DNA of 59,392 nucleotides. Origin: Thermincola carboxydiphila. GTDB taxonomy: Bacteria; Bacillota; Thermincolia; Thermincolales; UBA2595. Below are positions 7,168 to 16,370 of the stretch, piece by piece (positions within the stretch are counted from its first letter, which is position 1; every line of letters starts with the position of its first letter). The notes under the pieces are model-generated. The model was not told the origin of the DNA. It did no database searches and worked only from the letters and a program-made list of their open reading frames with translations. The DNA is taken from the NCBI GenBank assembly GCA_016841725.1, contig JAENYP010000005.1, positions 1 through 59,392 on the forward strand. The letters run 5' to 3'. The position numbers and the translations under genes are program-made.

Positions 7168-9561
7168 ATGTCAGACCAACAGAGACCAAAGAGAAAAAAA
7201 TCGAAAAGAAAATTAAATTTCCTCAGATTATCACTTGTAGTTTTAATGTTCCTGATGCTGGCCGGTGCGGGTTCAGCCGGCGGATATGTAATGTACAGCG
7301 TCAAGGATATGCCGGCATGGGACCCATCCGCCCTGGAGCTTAACCTGCCCACAATTATCTATGATAAGGACAACAAAGAAATAGCCCGGATATATGTTGA
7401 AAACCGCGAACTCGTACAGCTGGAACAAGTCCCCGCTTCTGTTAAAGATGCTATTCTGGCAACTGAAGATATCCGGTTTTATCAGCATAAAGGTATTGAC
7501 ATCAAACGGATTGGCGGGGCTTTGATTGCTGATATCAAGGCAGGCAGAGCCGAACAGGGAGCCAGTACCATCACCCAGCAGCTTATCAAAAGGGCCTTTC
7601 TTACCCCTGAGAAGAAATTGGAACGGAAGATTCAGGAAGCATTCCTGGCCATTCAGTTGGAACGCAAATATACCAAAGACCAGATTTTCGAAATGTACCT
7701 GAATCAGATCTATTATGGGGGCGGGGCTTATGGCATTCAAAGCGCCTCCCAGGTATTTTTCGGCAAACCGGTCAAAGATCTGACCCTGGAAGAATCAGCT
7801 CTTCTGGCAGGCCTCCCCAGGGCCCCAAGTTATTATGATCCTTTTAAGAACCCCGAAGCCGCTGTCAAACGCCGCAACCTGGTTATTGATAATATGCTCA
7901 GGTATGAGCTTATTTCTGCCACAGAGGCAGAAGCGGCAAAAGCAGCCGAACTCAAACTGAGCAGCAGCAAACCGGCCCAAAATAAGAACTACAAATTCCC
8001 CTACTTTGTCGACTATGTGACCGATTTCATCATTGATAAATATGGTGAAGACAAAGTTTATAAGGAAGGGCTTGCGGTATATACCACTCTTGATCCCAAG
8101 ATACAGGCTCTGGCTGAGGAAGCAATGGCAGACCCCAAAAACTTCCCCAAAGCCAAATATGATGAAAACGGTGTCGTTCAGCCCCAGGCAGCAACAGTTG
8201 TCCTGGATCCCCACACCGGATATGTGAAAGCAATTGTGGGCGGCCGGGACCATAAACAGAAACGCCAGTTTAACCGGGCTACAGATGCTCTCAGGCAGCC
8301 CGGTTCCACCTTTAAGCCGATTGCGGATTATGGGCCTGCCATTGAAAACGGTGATGCCCCGGCAACTGTTGTCAAGGATGAGCCTCTGAAAATCGGTTCC
8401 AAAACCTTCAAAAACTACAACGGGAAATATGCCGGATTTGTTACTTACCGGACCGCCGTCCTAAAATCAATGAACATTCCCGCTATCAAGGTCTTGAGGG
8501 ATACCGGCATTGAGAAAGGGCTCAAGTTTGCCCAGAAGGTAGGGATAACCACCCTGGTTACCAGTGCCGATAACTCCAGTCGCAATGACGAAAACCTCAG
8601 CATGGCCCTTGGCGGAATCACTTACGGGGTAAAACCTCTGGAGCTGGCAGGCGCCTATGGCGCTTTTGCCAATGAAGGTATTTTTGTCCAGCCTACTGCA
8701 ATTACCAAGGTTACCGACAGGGATGGCAGTGTTATTGATAAATTTGAAGCCAAAAAAACGGTGGCCATGAAAAAGACCACGGCTTACCTTGTTACCAGCA
8801 TGCTGCAATCTGTGGTCACCGCTCCCGGCGGCACAGGTTCCAGCGCCAGGCTGGGAAGCCGTCCTGTAGCCGGTAAAACAGGGACCACCAGTGATGATAA
8901 GGATGCCTGGTTCGCGGGATATACCCCCGAACTTGTTACCGTGGTCTGGATGGGCCATGATAATCCCAAGGAAATGTTCGGCGTCTATGGCGGCAAATAC
9001 CCGGCCATGATATGGAAACACATTATGAAAAATGCCCTTGAGGATGCACCGGTGAAAAAATTCCCCAAACCTGCCGGCCTGGTAAGCGCTACAGTCTGCT
9101 CCCAGTCAGGCCTGCTCCCCGGTGAGAACTGCCCTGAGGAACACAGGATCAGTGACCTGTTTGCCAAAGGTACAGTTCCCAAAGAAGTATGTGATAATCA
9201 CACTCTGATGGAAGTATGTGCCGAAACTAATCAGCTTCCCGCCGCAGGGTGTCCGGATAAAGTTATCCGTTCCTTTACCAAGGGCGAAGAACCTACCGAG
9301 ACGTGCACGATTCACACCGGGGCAGCGCCGCCGCCCAGCGGCATACCGGTATGTATTGACCCCAGGCACGGCGGCATTATCTACCGGGCAATGACAGCCG
9401 GGCCAAACGATATGGGCGGATGTCCCCCTGATATGATTCAATACCTTGACTTTCCTCCAGGACAGGAGCCAAATACATATTGCCCAATACCGGAACACCA
9501 GGTTGTCTCCAATCCGGCTGAACAGCCGTCCATGCCCCGGTTAAATGCGGTGAATGAATAA
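7168..9561 (+). CDS. class A penicillin-binding protein (PBP1A type)
   Basis: Bifunctional peptidoglycan glycosyltransferase and transpeptidase anchored by one N-terminal helix (about residues 22-45, after a basic KRKKSKRK stretch). The GT51 domain shows TEDIRFYQHKGID and GASTITQQLIK. The transpeptidase domain shows GSTFKP (active-site Ser), SRN as the SxN element and GKTGT. The last ~150 residues hold about ten cysteines in a proline-rich tail (VCSQSGLLPGENCP, VCAETNQLPAAGCP, VCIDPRHGG, YCPIPEH). Start ATG 7168 has AGGAGGGA upstream; the longer ORF from 7096 would begin inside the promoter. 797 aa. It is divergent from tyrS. Confidence 0.95.
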   Translation: MSDQQRPKRKKSKRKLNFLRLSLVVLMFLMLAGAGSAGGYVMYSVKDMPAWDPSALELNLPTIIYDKDNKEIARIYVENRELVQLEQVPASVKDAILATEDIRFYQHKGIDIKRIGGALIADIKAGRAEQGASTITQQLIKRAFLTPEKKLERKIQEAFLAIQLERKYTKDQIFEMYLNQIYYGGGAYGIQSASQVFFGKPVKDLTLEESALLAGLPRAPSYYDPFKNPEAAVKRRNLVIDNMLRYELISATEAEAAKAAELKLSSSKPAQNKNYKFPYFVDYVTDFIIDKYGEDKVYKEGLAVYTTLDPKIQALAEEAMADPKNFPKAKYDENGVVQPQAATVVLDPHTGYVKAIVGGRDHKQKRQFNRATDALRQPGSTFKPIADYGPAIENGDAPATVVKDEPLKIGSKTFKNYNGKYAGFVTYRTAVLKSMNIPAIKVLRDTGIEKGLKFAQKVGITTLVTSADNSSRNDENLSMALGGITYGVKPLELAGAYGAFANEGIFVQPTAITKVTDRDGSVIDKFEAKKTVAMKKTTAYLVTSMLQSVVTAPGGTGSSARLGSRPVAGKTGTTSDDKDAWFAGYTPELVTVVWMGHDNPKEMFGVYGGKYPAMIWKHIMKNALEDAPVKKFPKPAGLVSATVCSQSGLLPGENCPEEHRISDLFAKGTVPKEVCDNHTLMEVCAETNQLPAAGCPDKVIRSFTKGEEPTETCTIHTGAAPPPSGIPVCIDPRHGGIIYRAMTAGPNDMGGCPPDMIQYLDFPPGQEPNTYCPIPEHQVVSNPAEQPSMPRLNAVNE

Positions 9562-9570
9562 CCGCCTGTC

Positions 9571-9621
9571 TGCGGGATTATGCGTAAAACTTAACTGACA
9601 GCGGGATAATGCTTAAACTTA
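9571..9621. repeat. imperfect ~22 bp direct repeat in a convergent gap
   Basis: GCGGGATTATGCGTAAAACTTA (about 9572-9593) recurs as GCGGGATAATGCTTAAACTTA (about 9601-9621), between the PBP and DUF2148 stop codons. No hairpin terminator with a U-tract is evident here. Confidence 0.4.
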
Positions 9622-10170
9622 CTTGGGTGCGGGATTGTGAGGCTTGCGGTCAAAGAAGGGGTTTTTCCCGGTAACTGATAGCGGTATGCCATATGCAATC
9701 CTGACATCTGTACGGAACAGCTTCAGATTAATCGCAGCCCTCCCTATGGAAAACATGACTCTGTTGTCCACATGGTGGGCTGCAGCCACTTCAGCGGCCG
9801 AACCTATCGCAATGCCAAGGTCCCCGGCATTATAGGCACAGATGCCCCCTGCCTGCTGCATTGCTTCACAGTCGGCGAAACCACAGTAACCACATCCCGG
9901 GAGACCAAGAGGCTTGACTGTGGTGCCAAAAATCACGGCAGCCTTGGTACTTTCCATGTTGCCTGCATCCCTGATGCAGAACCCGGCCCCTTTTGCCTCT
10001 CCCCACTTCCTCATCTCCTCTGCCAGCCGGAGCAGGTCATCACCTGTGGCAATAAATGTTTCCAGAGTATCCAGTCCCCGGCCCTTGGGAGCTGTTCTTG
10101 CCGCTGCACACATCAGTTCGGCAACCTGCAGCAGCGCCTTTTCTTCTGCCTGTTCTCCCCTGATAATCAT
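9619..10170 (-). CDS. DUF2148 ferredoxin-like domain protein
   Basis: The protein shows the DUF2148 pattern: a helical N-terminus (AEEKALLQVAELMCAAARTAPKG), then a cysteine cluster (GLPGCGYCGFADCEAMQQ, followed by GICAYNAGDLGIAIGSA) that could bind an iron-sulfur cluster. Its biochemical role is not established; an electron-transfer role is inference. 183 aa, full length. ATG 10170 follows GGAGGGAATTTAA. It lies 18 bp after mutS2 on the same strand, so it is probably co-transcribed. Confidence 0.85.
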   Translation of the reverse strand: MIIRGEQAEEKALLQVAELMCAAARTAPKGRGLDTLETFIATGDDLLRLAEEMRKWGEAKGAGFCIRDAGNMESTKAAVIFGTTVKPLGLPGCGYCGFADCEAMQQAGGICAYNAGDLGIAIGSAAEVAAAHHVDNRVMFSIGRAAINLKLFRTDVRIAYGIPLSVTGKNPFFDRKPHNPAPK

Positions 10171-10188
10171 TTAAATTCCCTCCTTTAT

Positions 10189-12567
10189 TTATTTCAGTTC
10201 TACAACAGTAACCCCGGTGCCGCCTTCACCATACCGGCCCAGGCGGTATTCCTTGACAAAACGGTGTTTTGCCAACAGGTCGGTGATGGCCTTTCTGAGG
10301 GCTCCGGTTCCTTTACCGTGTATAATCTGCGCCTTGGGAAGGCCTGCCAGGTATGCGTCATCCAGGTATTTTTCGACAGCCTCCATAGCCTCATCAACCA
10401 TCAGCCCCCTGAGGTCAATCTCAGGTGAAATTTCCCTGGCCTTACCTGCCATTAATCCGGGCCCGCCTGTTTCAACCAAGGTTTTCCCCGCATTGGTTCT
10501 TTTATTTTTGCTTTCCACCAGCCTTAATTCCGTCAGGGGCAGGACCAGCTTCATTATCCCCACCTGTACCCCGACGGTTCCGTTGGCATCCGGTTCAGTA
10601 ATCACTATCCCCTGCTGGTTATATCTGGGCAGAAAAATTTCCTGCCCTGCCTTAACCCGTTCGGGGACCTCTCCGGCAGCCACATAGTGTTCCACATCCT
10701 CAGCAGCCCGCAGCCGTTTTAACCGGCTCCTGGCATTCTGTGCCCTGGCCAGTTCCTGATGTCCGGCGCCTCTGGCAGCAGCGGCGGCGGCATCCTTGAT
10801 TTCCTGCAGCAGTCCGTCAGCTTCCATCCTGGCCTTACGCAGCGCCTCATCAGCTTCCAGCCGGACCTTGGCCATGATTTCGGCACGCTTGCGGGACACA
10901 TCGGCCAGCTTCCGTTCATATTCCTCCTTCAGCCGCTGCACTTCCTTTTTAAGCCGCTCCGTCTCCCGCCTGTCATCTGCGCTGGTTTTCCGATTTTCTT
11001 CAAGTCCCCGGATAAGTTCATTCACCTGAATATCTTCCCCTGAAAGGGATTCCCGGGCGGCGCTGATAATATCTTCCCGCAGCCCCAGGCGGCGGGCTAT
11101 CTCAAAGGCGCTGCTGCTCCCGGGCTGTCCGATATTAAGCCTGTATGTGGGCTGTAGTGTTTTGATGTCAAACTCTACCGAGGCATTTTCTATGCCTGGC
11201 CTGTTAAAGGCAAAAGCCTTCAGTTCACTATAGTGGGTTGTCGCAATCACCCTGACCTTTTTGGCATCCAGGTAATCCAGGATTGCCATTGCCAGGGCAG
11301 CTCCCTCAGTAGGGTCGGTGCCGGCCCCCAGCTCGTCAAAAAGTACCAGTGTGTCCGGTCTGACATCGTTCAGGATGCCGATAATGTTGGTCATATGGGA
11401 GGAAAAAGTACTCAGTGACTGCTCAATTGACTGCTCATCACCGATATCGGCAAAAACAGCCGAAAAAATGCCGGTCTCTGACCCGGGTTCCACCGGTATA
11501 TGTAAGCCCGACTGCACCATCAGAGCCAAAAGGCCTACTGTCTTCAGGGCCACCGTCTTCCCGCCGGTATTGGGTCCGGTAATCACCAGGATACGGAAAT
11601 CCCTGCCCAGCTGTACTGTAATGGGTACCGCCTTCACCTGGAGTAAAGGATGCCTGGCCCCAATAATATTAATATGATTATCATCATTAATCCTGACTGT
11701 ACCGGCATCCATTTCCTGACTCAGCTTGCCTTTGGCAATAATAAAGTCTATTTGGCCGCAAATAGCCACACTGGAGCTTATTTCATCTTTATAAACATTA
11801 ACCTGTGCACTCAGTTTTGTCAGGATTCTGATTATTTCCTGTTTCTCTTCCGCAGCCGCCCGGCGCAGCTCATTGTTTTTTTCCACTACTGCCATCGGCT
11901 CAATAAACAGGGTGGCGCCGCTGGCTGACTGGTCATGGATAACTCCCGGGAACTGGCCCCGGTATTCCTGTTTCACGGGAATAACATACCTGTCGCCCCG
12001 CTTGGTCACAATCGGGTCCTGGAAGAATTTCTGGTATTGCGGTGACCTCATAATGGAATCCATCTTTTCTTTAACCTGAACCTGTAAATCGCGTATCCTG
12101 CTCCGCAGCCGGCGCAGTTCCGGAGAGGCCTTGTCGGCCACCTCCCCGCTGGGGTCAATGCTCTCCCTGATGCGATCCTCCAGGTCTCTTAGGGAACAGA
12201 GCTCAGCCGCAAGTGCGGAGACTACAGGATAGGCCTCCCCCTTATCCCGGAAAAAGTTTTTCAGCCGTCTTATTGCATAAAGCATGTCCCCGGTCTGCAT
12301 AAGCTCCGAGGGTTCCAGCACTCCACCGATTGCCGCCTTGCGCAGCAGATTCCTGATGTCCCGCAGCCCTCCCATGGGCAGGTCCGGTTCCAACCGTAAA
12401 ATTTCCCTGGCTTCCGTAGTTTCCCGAAGTTTTTCCAAAATCGCGTCCCTGTCGGTCCCAGGTGTCAGGCTCCCGGCCATCTCTTTGCTGACCGCAAAAG
12501 TGGCGCAGTTCTGCAGTCTTGCGATAATTTTGTGATACTCCAGCCTGTTTAGATTCCGCTGTTCCAT
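10189..12567 (-). CDS. mutS2: MutS2 ATPase/endonuclease
   Basis: MutS2 of Firmicutes suppresses homologous recombination in some species and acts on collided ribosomes in Bacillus. Seen: MutS core and clamp helices in the N-terminal half, Walker A ITGPNTGGKTVALKTVG (about residues 330-346), Walker B LVLFDELGAGTDPTEG, a long charged coiled coil (about 510-620), a KOW-like segment, and a C-terminal Smr nuclease domain (IDLRGLMVDEAMEAVEKYLD, then IIHGKGTGALRKAI). 792 aa is normal. Its ATG abuts the stop of the upstream U32 gene, so the two are probably coupled. Confidence 0.95.
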   Translation of the reverse strand: MEQRNLNRLEYHKIIARLQNCATFAVSKEMAGSLTPGTDRDAILEKLRETTEAREILRLEPDLPMGGLRDIRNLLRKAAIGGVLEPSELMQTGDMLYAIRRLKNFFRDKGEAYPVVSALAAELCSLRDLEDRIRESIDPSGEVADKASPELRRLRSRIRDLQVQVKEKMDSIMRSPQYQKFFQDPIVTKRGDRYVIPVKQEYRGQFPGVIHDQSASGATLFIEPMAVVEKNNELRRAAAEEKQEIIRILTKLSAQVNVYKDEISSSVAICGQIDFIIAKGKLSQEMDAGTVRINDDNHINIIGARHPLLQVKAVPITVQLGRDFRILVITGPNTGGKTVALKTVGLLALMVQSGLHIPVEPGSETGIFSAVFADIGDEQSIEQSLSTFSSHMTNIIGILNDVRPDTLVLFDELGAGTDPTEGAALAMAILDYLDAKKVRVIATTHYSELKAFAFNRPGIENASVEFDIKTLQPTYRLNIGQPGSSSAFEIARRLGLREDIISAARESLSGEDIQVNELIRGLEENRKTSADDRRETERLKKEVQRLKEEYERKLADVSRKRAEIMAKVRLEADEALRKARMEADGLLQEIKDAAAAAARGAGHQELARAQNARSRLKRLRAAEDVEHYVAAGEVPERVKAGQEIFLPRYNQQGIVITEPDANGTVGVQVGIMKLVLPLTELRLVESKNKRTNAGKTLVETGGPGLMAGKAREISPEIDLRGLMVDEAMEAVEKYLDDAYLAGLPKAQIIHGKGTGALRKAITDLLAKHRFVKEYRLGRYGEGGTGVTVVELK

Positions 12568-15180
12568 TTATTCCACACCCCTGTAATAATGACCCTTGGT
12601 CAGTCCCGCTGGGCTCATGCCGGCAAATTTATCTTTGATCCCGGCGCTGACCTGATATGCCGCAGGACTGGAGATAAACCTGTCCAGCTCCCGGCGCCAG
12701 TTTTTTATGAGCACAGCCGCTCTTTCCGGTTCCTCATAAGATATTTCAAGCCTGAACCCGGTTATTCCTGCCTCATATAATGGCTGGATATCTTCAATCA
12801 TACTCAGTTCCTTGGCATTATATATATAAGTCCGGCAGAACTCATCATGGCTCACCGGGAAGACCAGTCCCAGCCGGTCTTTAAGGCCTTTGGCGCCGCC
12901 TGTCCCGGAACCGCCGGAACGGCAGACCCCGCCGCATTCCGAATCTCCTGTAAGAGCGCCTAAAATGCTCCCGGTGGGGCAGTACTCGGTAACCATTAAC
13001 GGCAGGTGTCCTTCCACGATTGCTTCCAACTGCAGTCCTGCTGACCGGGAAAACCGGGAAATCTGTTTCAGGGTCAGTTCCGGTGAAACCACTGCCCTGG
13101 TAATGCCATAAGTCTCCTTAAGGAAGTTAAGGGTCTGGGAATTAAATATGTTTAAGCCGTAATCAGCATATGTTTCCTTAATGCCCTCTTTTTGGGCTTC
13201 AAATAATGTCCCCAGATTGGCAGCCAGAAAGGGCAGGTTATGGGAAACCGCAAACCCTGTCAGGGTCCGGATATATTCCAGTTCTTCCTCCCTGACAATC
13301 CTGGGTGAAGCTATCACCAGCCCGGTATTGTTTTGGGCACACAGTGAAAGCGCTGCTTCCAGTTCCCTGAGCGCTGCATCTTTGTTTCTGATATCGGCTC
13401 CCCTGAAATAAACACTGTCCACTCCGTTTTCCACTGCCAGCTTCAGAATTTCATACCTGTTGGTATGAACTGTCAGCTGTGGTTCACCAACTGCCTGCGG
13501 TTCCCGGAGAGCATCCTGATTATCACTGCGTTCCTTGATCTTACGGGCTCTTTCAGCAAAATCCGGGGCCACCACAACATCTGGTTTCATCTTCCGGGCC
13601 CTGAGTTCCGCCACGCCTTCCACAGCAATCCGGCGGGTCTCGTTTATTTCACTGGCCGGAACCATGACATTACCGGCAGCTTCCATGTGTAGGCTGCCTA
13701 TTTCAAAAGGAGTGTTTCCCAGCCTGTCCATTTGTTTTTTCAGGTAATCGGGAGTCAGTGGTTTATTGAGGGCTTCCTGCCCCGGTGAACTGCCGTGAGC
13801 GGTAAAGACATTCCCCATGGTATCACCGGCCGTTATTTCCAGCGGGCTGCCCACCGCTGCTTTAACTGTGAAGTCCAGGGGTATTTTTTTGATCTCCCTG
13901 GTCGATTTATAGCTCTGTTCCGCCTGTGAAATGAGTTCAGCATCATGTGTCTTAAAAACCCGGTCACCCGGTTTCACTTTGCCGGTATAGGGCACCCAGA
14001 CCTTTTCTCCGGGTCCGGCTCCGGCAACCTGTTCTCCGGGTTCCGCAGCCTGCTTCCCGTCCTCTTTACCCTGCAGGCCGGCAGCCAGTATCCTGTTGAC
14101 CACAACACCGGTACGTCCCCCGTCAGTAACCCAGAACTCAATACCGTCACCCTGGTGCAGGCTGTCTTCAAGCGCAATCTCAGCCATTTTCCCGGCCCAG
14201 TCGGTCTTGCTGACCCGGCCCAGGCGGCGGCCGCGGTTATTGGGTCTCTTATAGCTCATCATATCACGGCCCTGTTTCCCAAAGAAGTATCCTGTGGTAA
14301 AACCACGGTTAAAAATCTGGGTCAGATCCTTAAGGTCTTTTTCCGGCACACTATAATCATCAGGTGAGGTCCGGTATCTGTCCAGAGCCTCCCGGTAAAC
14401 CCTGGTCACTATAGCCACATATTCCGGGCGTTTCATCCGGCCTTCAATTTTAAGGGAATCTACACCGGCCTGGGCCAGTTCCGGGATATATTGGATCATA
14501 TTCAGGTCCCTGGGACTGAGCAGGTGACTTCCGGTTTTTGCCGGGTCAGCCAGGACACCTTTTCTTTCATCAACAAAGGTATATTCCATGCGGCACGGTT
14601 GGGCACACCGGCCCCTGTTTCCGCTCCTGCCGCCAATCATACTGCTCATCAGGCACTGTCCCGAATAAGAGACACAAAGCGCCCCGTGAACAAAAACCTC
14701 CAGCTCCATCCCGGTTTTCTGCTTGATTTGGGTGATTTCCCTGAGGGAAACCTCCCTTGCCAGGACCACCCTGGCAAAGCCAAGGCTTTTCAGGCTGACA
14801 GCTCCGGAACTGTTGTGGATGGTCATCTGGGTACTGGCATGAAGCGCCAGGCCCGGCAGGAGTTCATGAACCACCATGGCAATACCGGGGTCCTGGACGA
14901 TAATCGCATCAGCTCCGGCCTCATGCAGGAACTTCAGGTATTCCACCAGCTCTCCAAACTCCGAATCGGCCACCAGAGTGTTTACCGTTACATAAACCTT
15001 GACACCCCTGATATGTGCATATTCTATTGCTGCATTCATTTCTGCCCGGTCAAAATTATCTGCATACTGCCTGGCGCTGAACAATTGCCCGCCGAGATAG
15101 ACGGCATCAGCGCCGTTTTGCACAGCCGCCCTGAAGGCTTCTTTGCCGCCGACCGGGGCCAGTAATTCAGGTATTTTCAT
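12568..15180 (-). CDS. U32 family protein with DUF3656 (RlhA/TrhP-like RNA hydroxylation enzyme)
   Basis: The N-terminal U32 domain (about residues 5-330) carries the family signature EVFVHGALCVSYSGQCLMSS and the cysteine pair of GRCAQPCRMEY, which with later cysteines (CPTGSI, CGGVC) can hold an iron-sulfur cluster. A central DUF3656 region and a second U32-like half (from about residue 570, TNRYEILKLAVENGVDSVYF) follow. At 870 aa it matches the long RlhA/YhbU-type members, several of which hydroxylate rRNA or tRNA using prephenate. Substrate here is unknown. ATG 15180 has GGAGGTCACAG upstream; directly followed by mutS2. Confidence 0.88.
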   Translation of the reverse strand: MKIPELLAPVGGKEAFRAAVQNGADAVYLGGQLFSARQYADNFDRAEMNAAIEYAHIRGVKVYVTVNTLVADSEFGELVEYLKFLHEAGADAIIVQDPGIAMVVHELLPGLALHASTQMTIHNSSGAVSLKSLGFARVVLAREVSLREITQIKQKTGMELEVFVHGALCVSYSGQCLMSSMIGGRSGNRGRCAQPCRMEYTFVDERKGVLADPAKTGSHLLSPRDLNMIQYIPELAQAGVDSLKIEGRMKRPEYVAIVTRVYREALDRYRTSPDDYSVPEKDLKDLTQIFNRGFTTGYFFGKQGRDMMSYKRPNNRGRRLGRVSKTDWAGKMAEIALEDSLHQGDGIEFWVTDGGRTGVVVNRILAAGLQGKEDGKQAAEPGEQVAGAGPGEKVWVPYTGKVKPGDRVFKTHDAELISQAEQSYKSTREIKKIPLDFTVKAAVGSPLEITAGDTMGNVFTAHGSSPGQEALNKPLTPDYLKKQMDRLGNTPFEIGSLHMEAAGNVMVPASEINETRRIAVEGVAELRARKMKPDVVVAPDFAERARKIKERSDNQDALREPQAVGEPQLTVHTNRYEILKLAVENGVDSVYFRGADIRNKDAALRELEAALSLCAQNNTGLVIASPRIVREEELEYIRTLTGFAVSHNLPFLAANLGTLFEAQKEGIKETYADYGLNIFNSQTLNFLKETYGITRAVVSPELTLKQISRFSRSAGLQLEAIVEGHLPLMVTEYCPTGSILGALTGDSECGGVCRSGGSGTGGAKGLKDRLGLVFPVSHDEFCRTYIYNAKELSMIEDIQPLYEAGITGFRLEISYEEPERAAVLIKNWRRELDRFISSPAAYQVSAGIKDKFAGMSPAGLTKGHYYRGVE

Positions 15181-15215
15181 CTGTGACCTCCATTATAGTT
15201 CCCTAATCTTATTAA

Positions 15216-15250
15216 AAGGCCAAATGATTTTCAGGAAACCATTCGGCCTT
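15216..15250 (-). terminator. hairpin after the NIF3 gene
   Basis: AAGGCC with an inner AATG pairs with CATT and GGCCTT across a ~14 nt loop. On the minus strand it is followed by TTAATAAG, a weak U-tract. It could also act on plus-strand transcripts, where GTTTTT follows. Confidence 0.5.
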
Positions 15251-15283
15251 GTTTTTAACGTGTATTTCACCTTGAGATAAGGT

Positions 15284-16237
15284 CTATATCCGGGCAAACC
15301 TGGTCAGACCGGAACATGTGATTATCTCAATTCCTTTTTTGGCAAATTCGTCAATAATCAGGTTCATGCCAAGGGAATCACTGGCCATATGTCCTGCAAT
15401 AATAACATTTATATGGTTCTTTTCAGCTTCTTTACGGTGTTTTTCCCCGATATGCATACCTACAATCGTACCCACACCTGCCTGTGACAGCTTGGCAAAG
15501 GCATCCTCCGACCCGCCGGTACCGCCGGTCATATCAACAAACACCTTGCCGCACTTGCGCTCCTTGTCCCCGACGACGGCTACCGGACCGGCGCCTATTT
15601 TCACAGCCTCGGCATATTCGGGAATCTCTTTTAAGATGAAAATAAGGTCACCAACAGTTTCCGGCTTTTTATCCTCAATGGTTTGCTGCAGGAAACCTGT
15701 CACCATATTATCAGCCGGTGTGTGTACACACATCAGAGGCAGCTCAAACATCACAGCCGCATCCACAGCCTTGTTATGATTCAGGGGCAGCAGTCCTCTC
15801 CTGACCTCGTTTATTCTGGGGGCCATTATGCCCTGGGCCACATTAATGGGAACACCGAAAACCTCTAAAATTTCCGACTGCATATGCATAACCTCATACA
15901 GCCCTACAAGAGCCTTCCCTTCAGGGTGGTGAGCCAGCACCAGGTCAATCTGCCTGCCCTTTTCCCGCAGCCGGTCGGCAATCAGGATCTCTCCGACCTC
16001 AATGTCTATTCCGGCCAGGATAGTCTTTATTTCCTGCTCCGGGTCTCCACAAAGAATACGGGTATCACTATATGGATTATTCAGTTTTTCCCGGTCAAAC
16101 TCCTGTTTTTCGTCGTCTTTTAAATCCTCAAATTTTTTCTTGGCCCTTTCCAGGACACGGTCCGTTTCCTCCCGGCCCCTGGGGTCATTTTCCAGCCCTT
16201 TGTTTACCGCCATCTCATAAAGCTCTCTCAGTTTCAT
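15284..16237 (-). CDS. NIF3-like (GTP cyclohydrolase 1 type 2 family) metal-binding protein
   Basis: A NIF3/YbgI-fold protein: DLVLAHHPEGKAL is the metal-binding motif near the N-terminal third, and MVTGFLQQTIEDKKPETVGDL, VDMTGGTGGSEDAFAKL and INVIIAGHMASDSLG match the C-terminal half. The family binds two metal ions; its cellular role is unsettled. The N-terminal ~70 residues are a charged helical extension. The ATG at 16237 has GAGGAGGAG 5-6 nt upstream and was preferred over the ATG at 16261. 317 aa. Lies between polX and the U32 gene. Confidence 0.85.
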   Translation of the reverse strand: MKLRELYEMAVNKGLENDPRGREETDRVLERAKKKFEDLKDDEKQEFDREKLNNPYSDTRILCGDPEQEIKTILAGIDIEVGEILIADRLREKGRQIDLVLAHHPEGKALVGLYEVMHMQSEILEVFGVPINVAQGIMAPRINEVRRGLLPLNHNKAVDAAVMFELPLMCVHTPADNMVTGFLQQTIEDKKPETVGDLIFILKEIPEYAEAVKIGAGPVAVVGDKERKCGKVFVDMTGGTGGSEDAFAKLSQAGVGTIVGMHIGEKHRKEAEKNHINVIIAGHMASDSLGMNLIIDEFAKKGIEIITCSGLTRFARI

Positions 16238-16370
16238 GGAACTCCTCCTCAAAAATGCCATTCACTACCACCATATACATTTTTTGTTTATAACATAAAC
16301 ATTTAGCTTTATTCGATTCCAAACATAAAATTCCTTTTAAAATTGTAATATTTATGAGCTTTTTTTTGGT

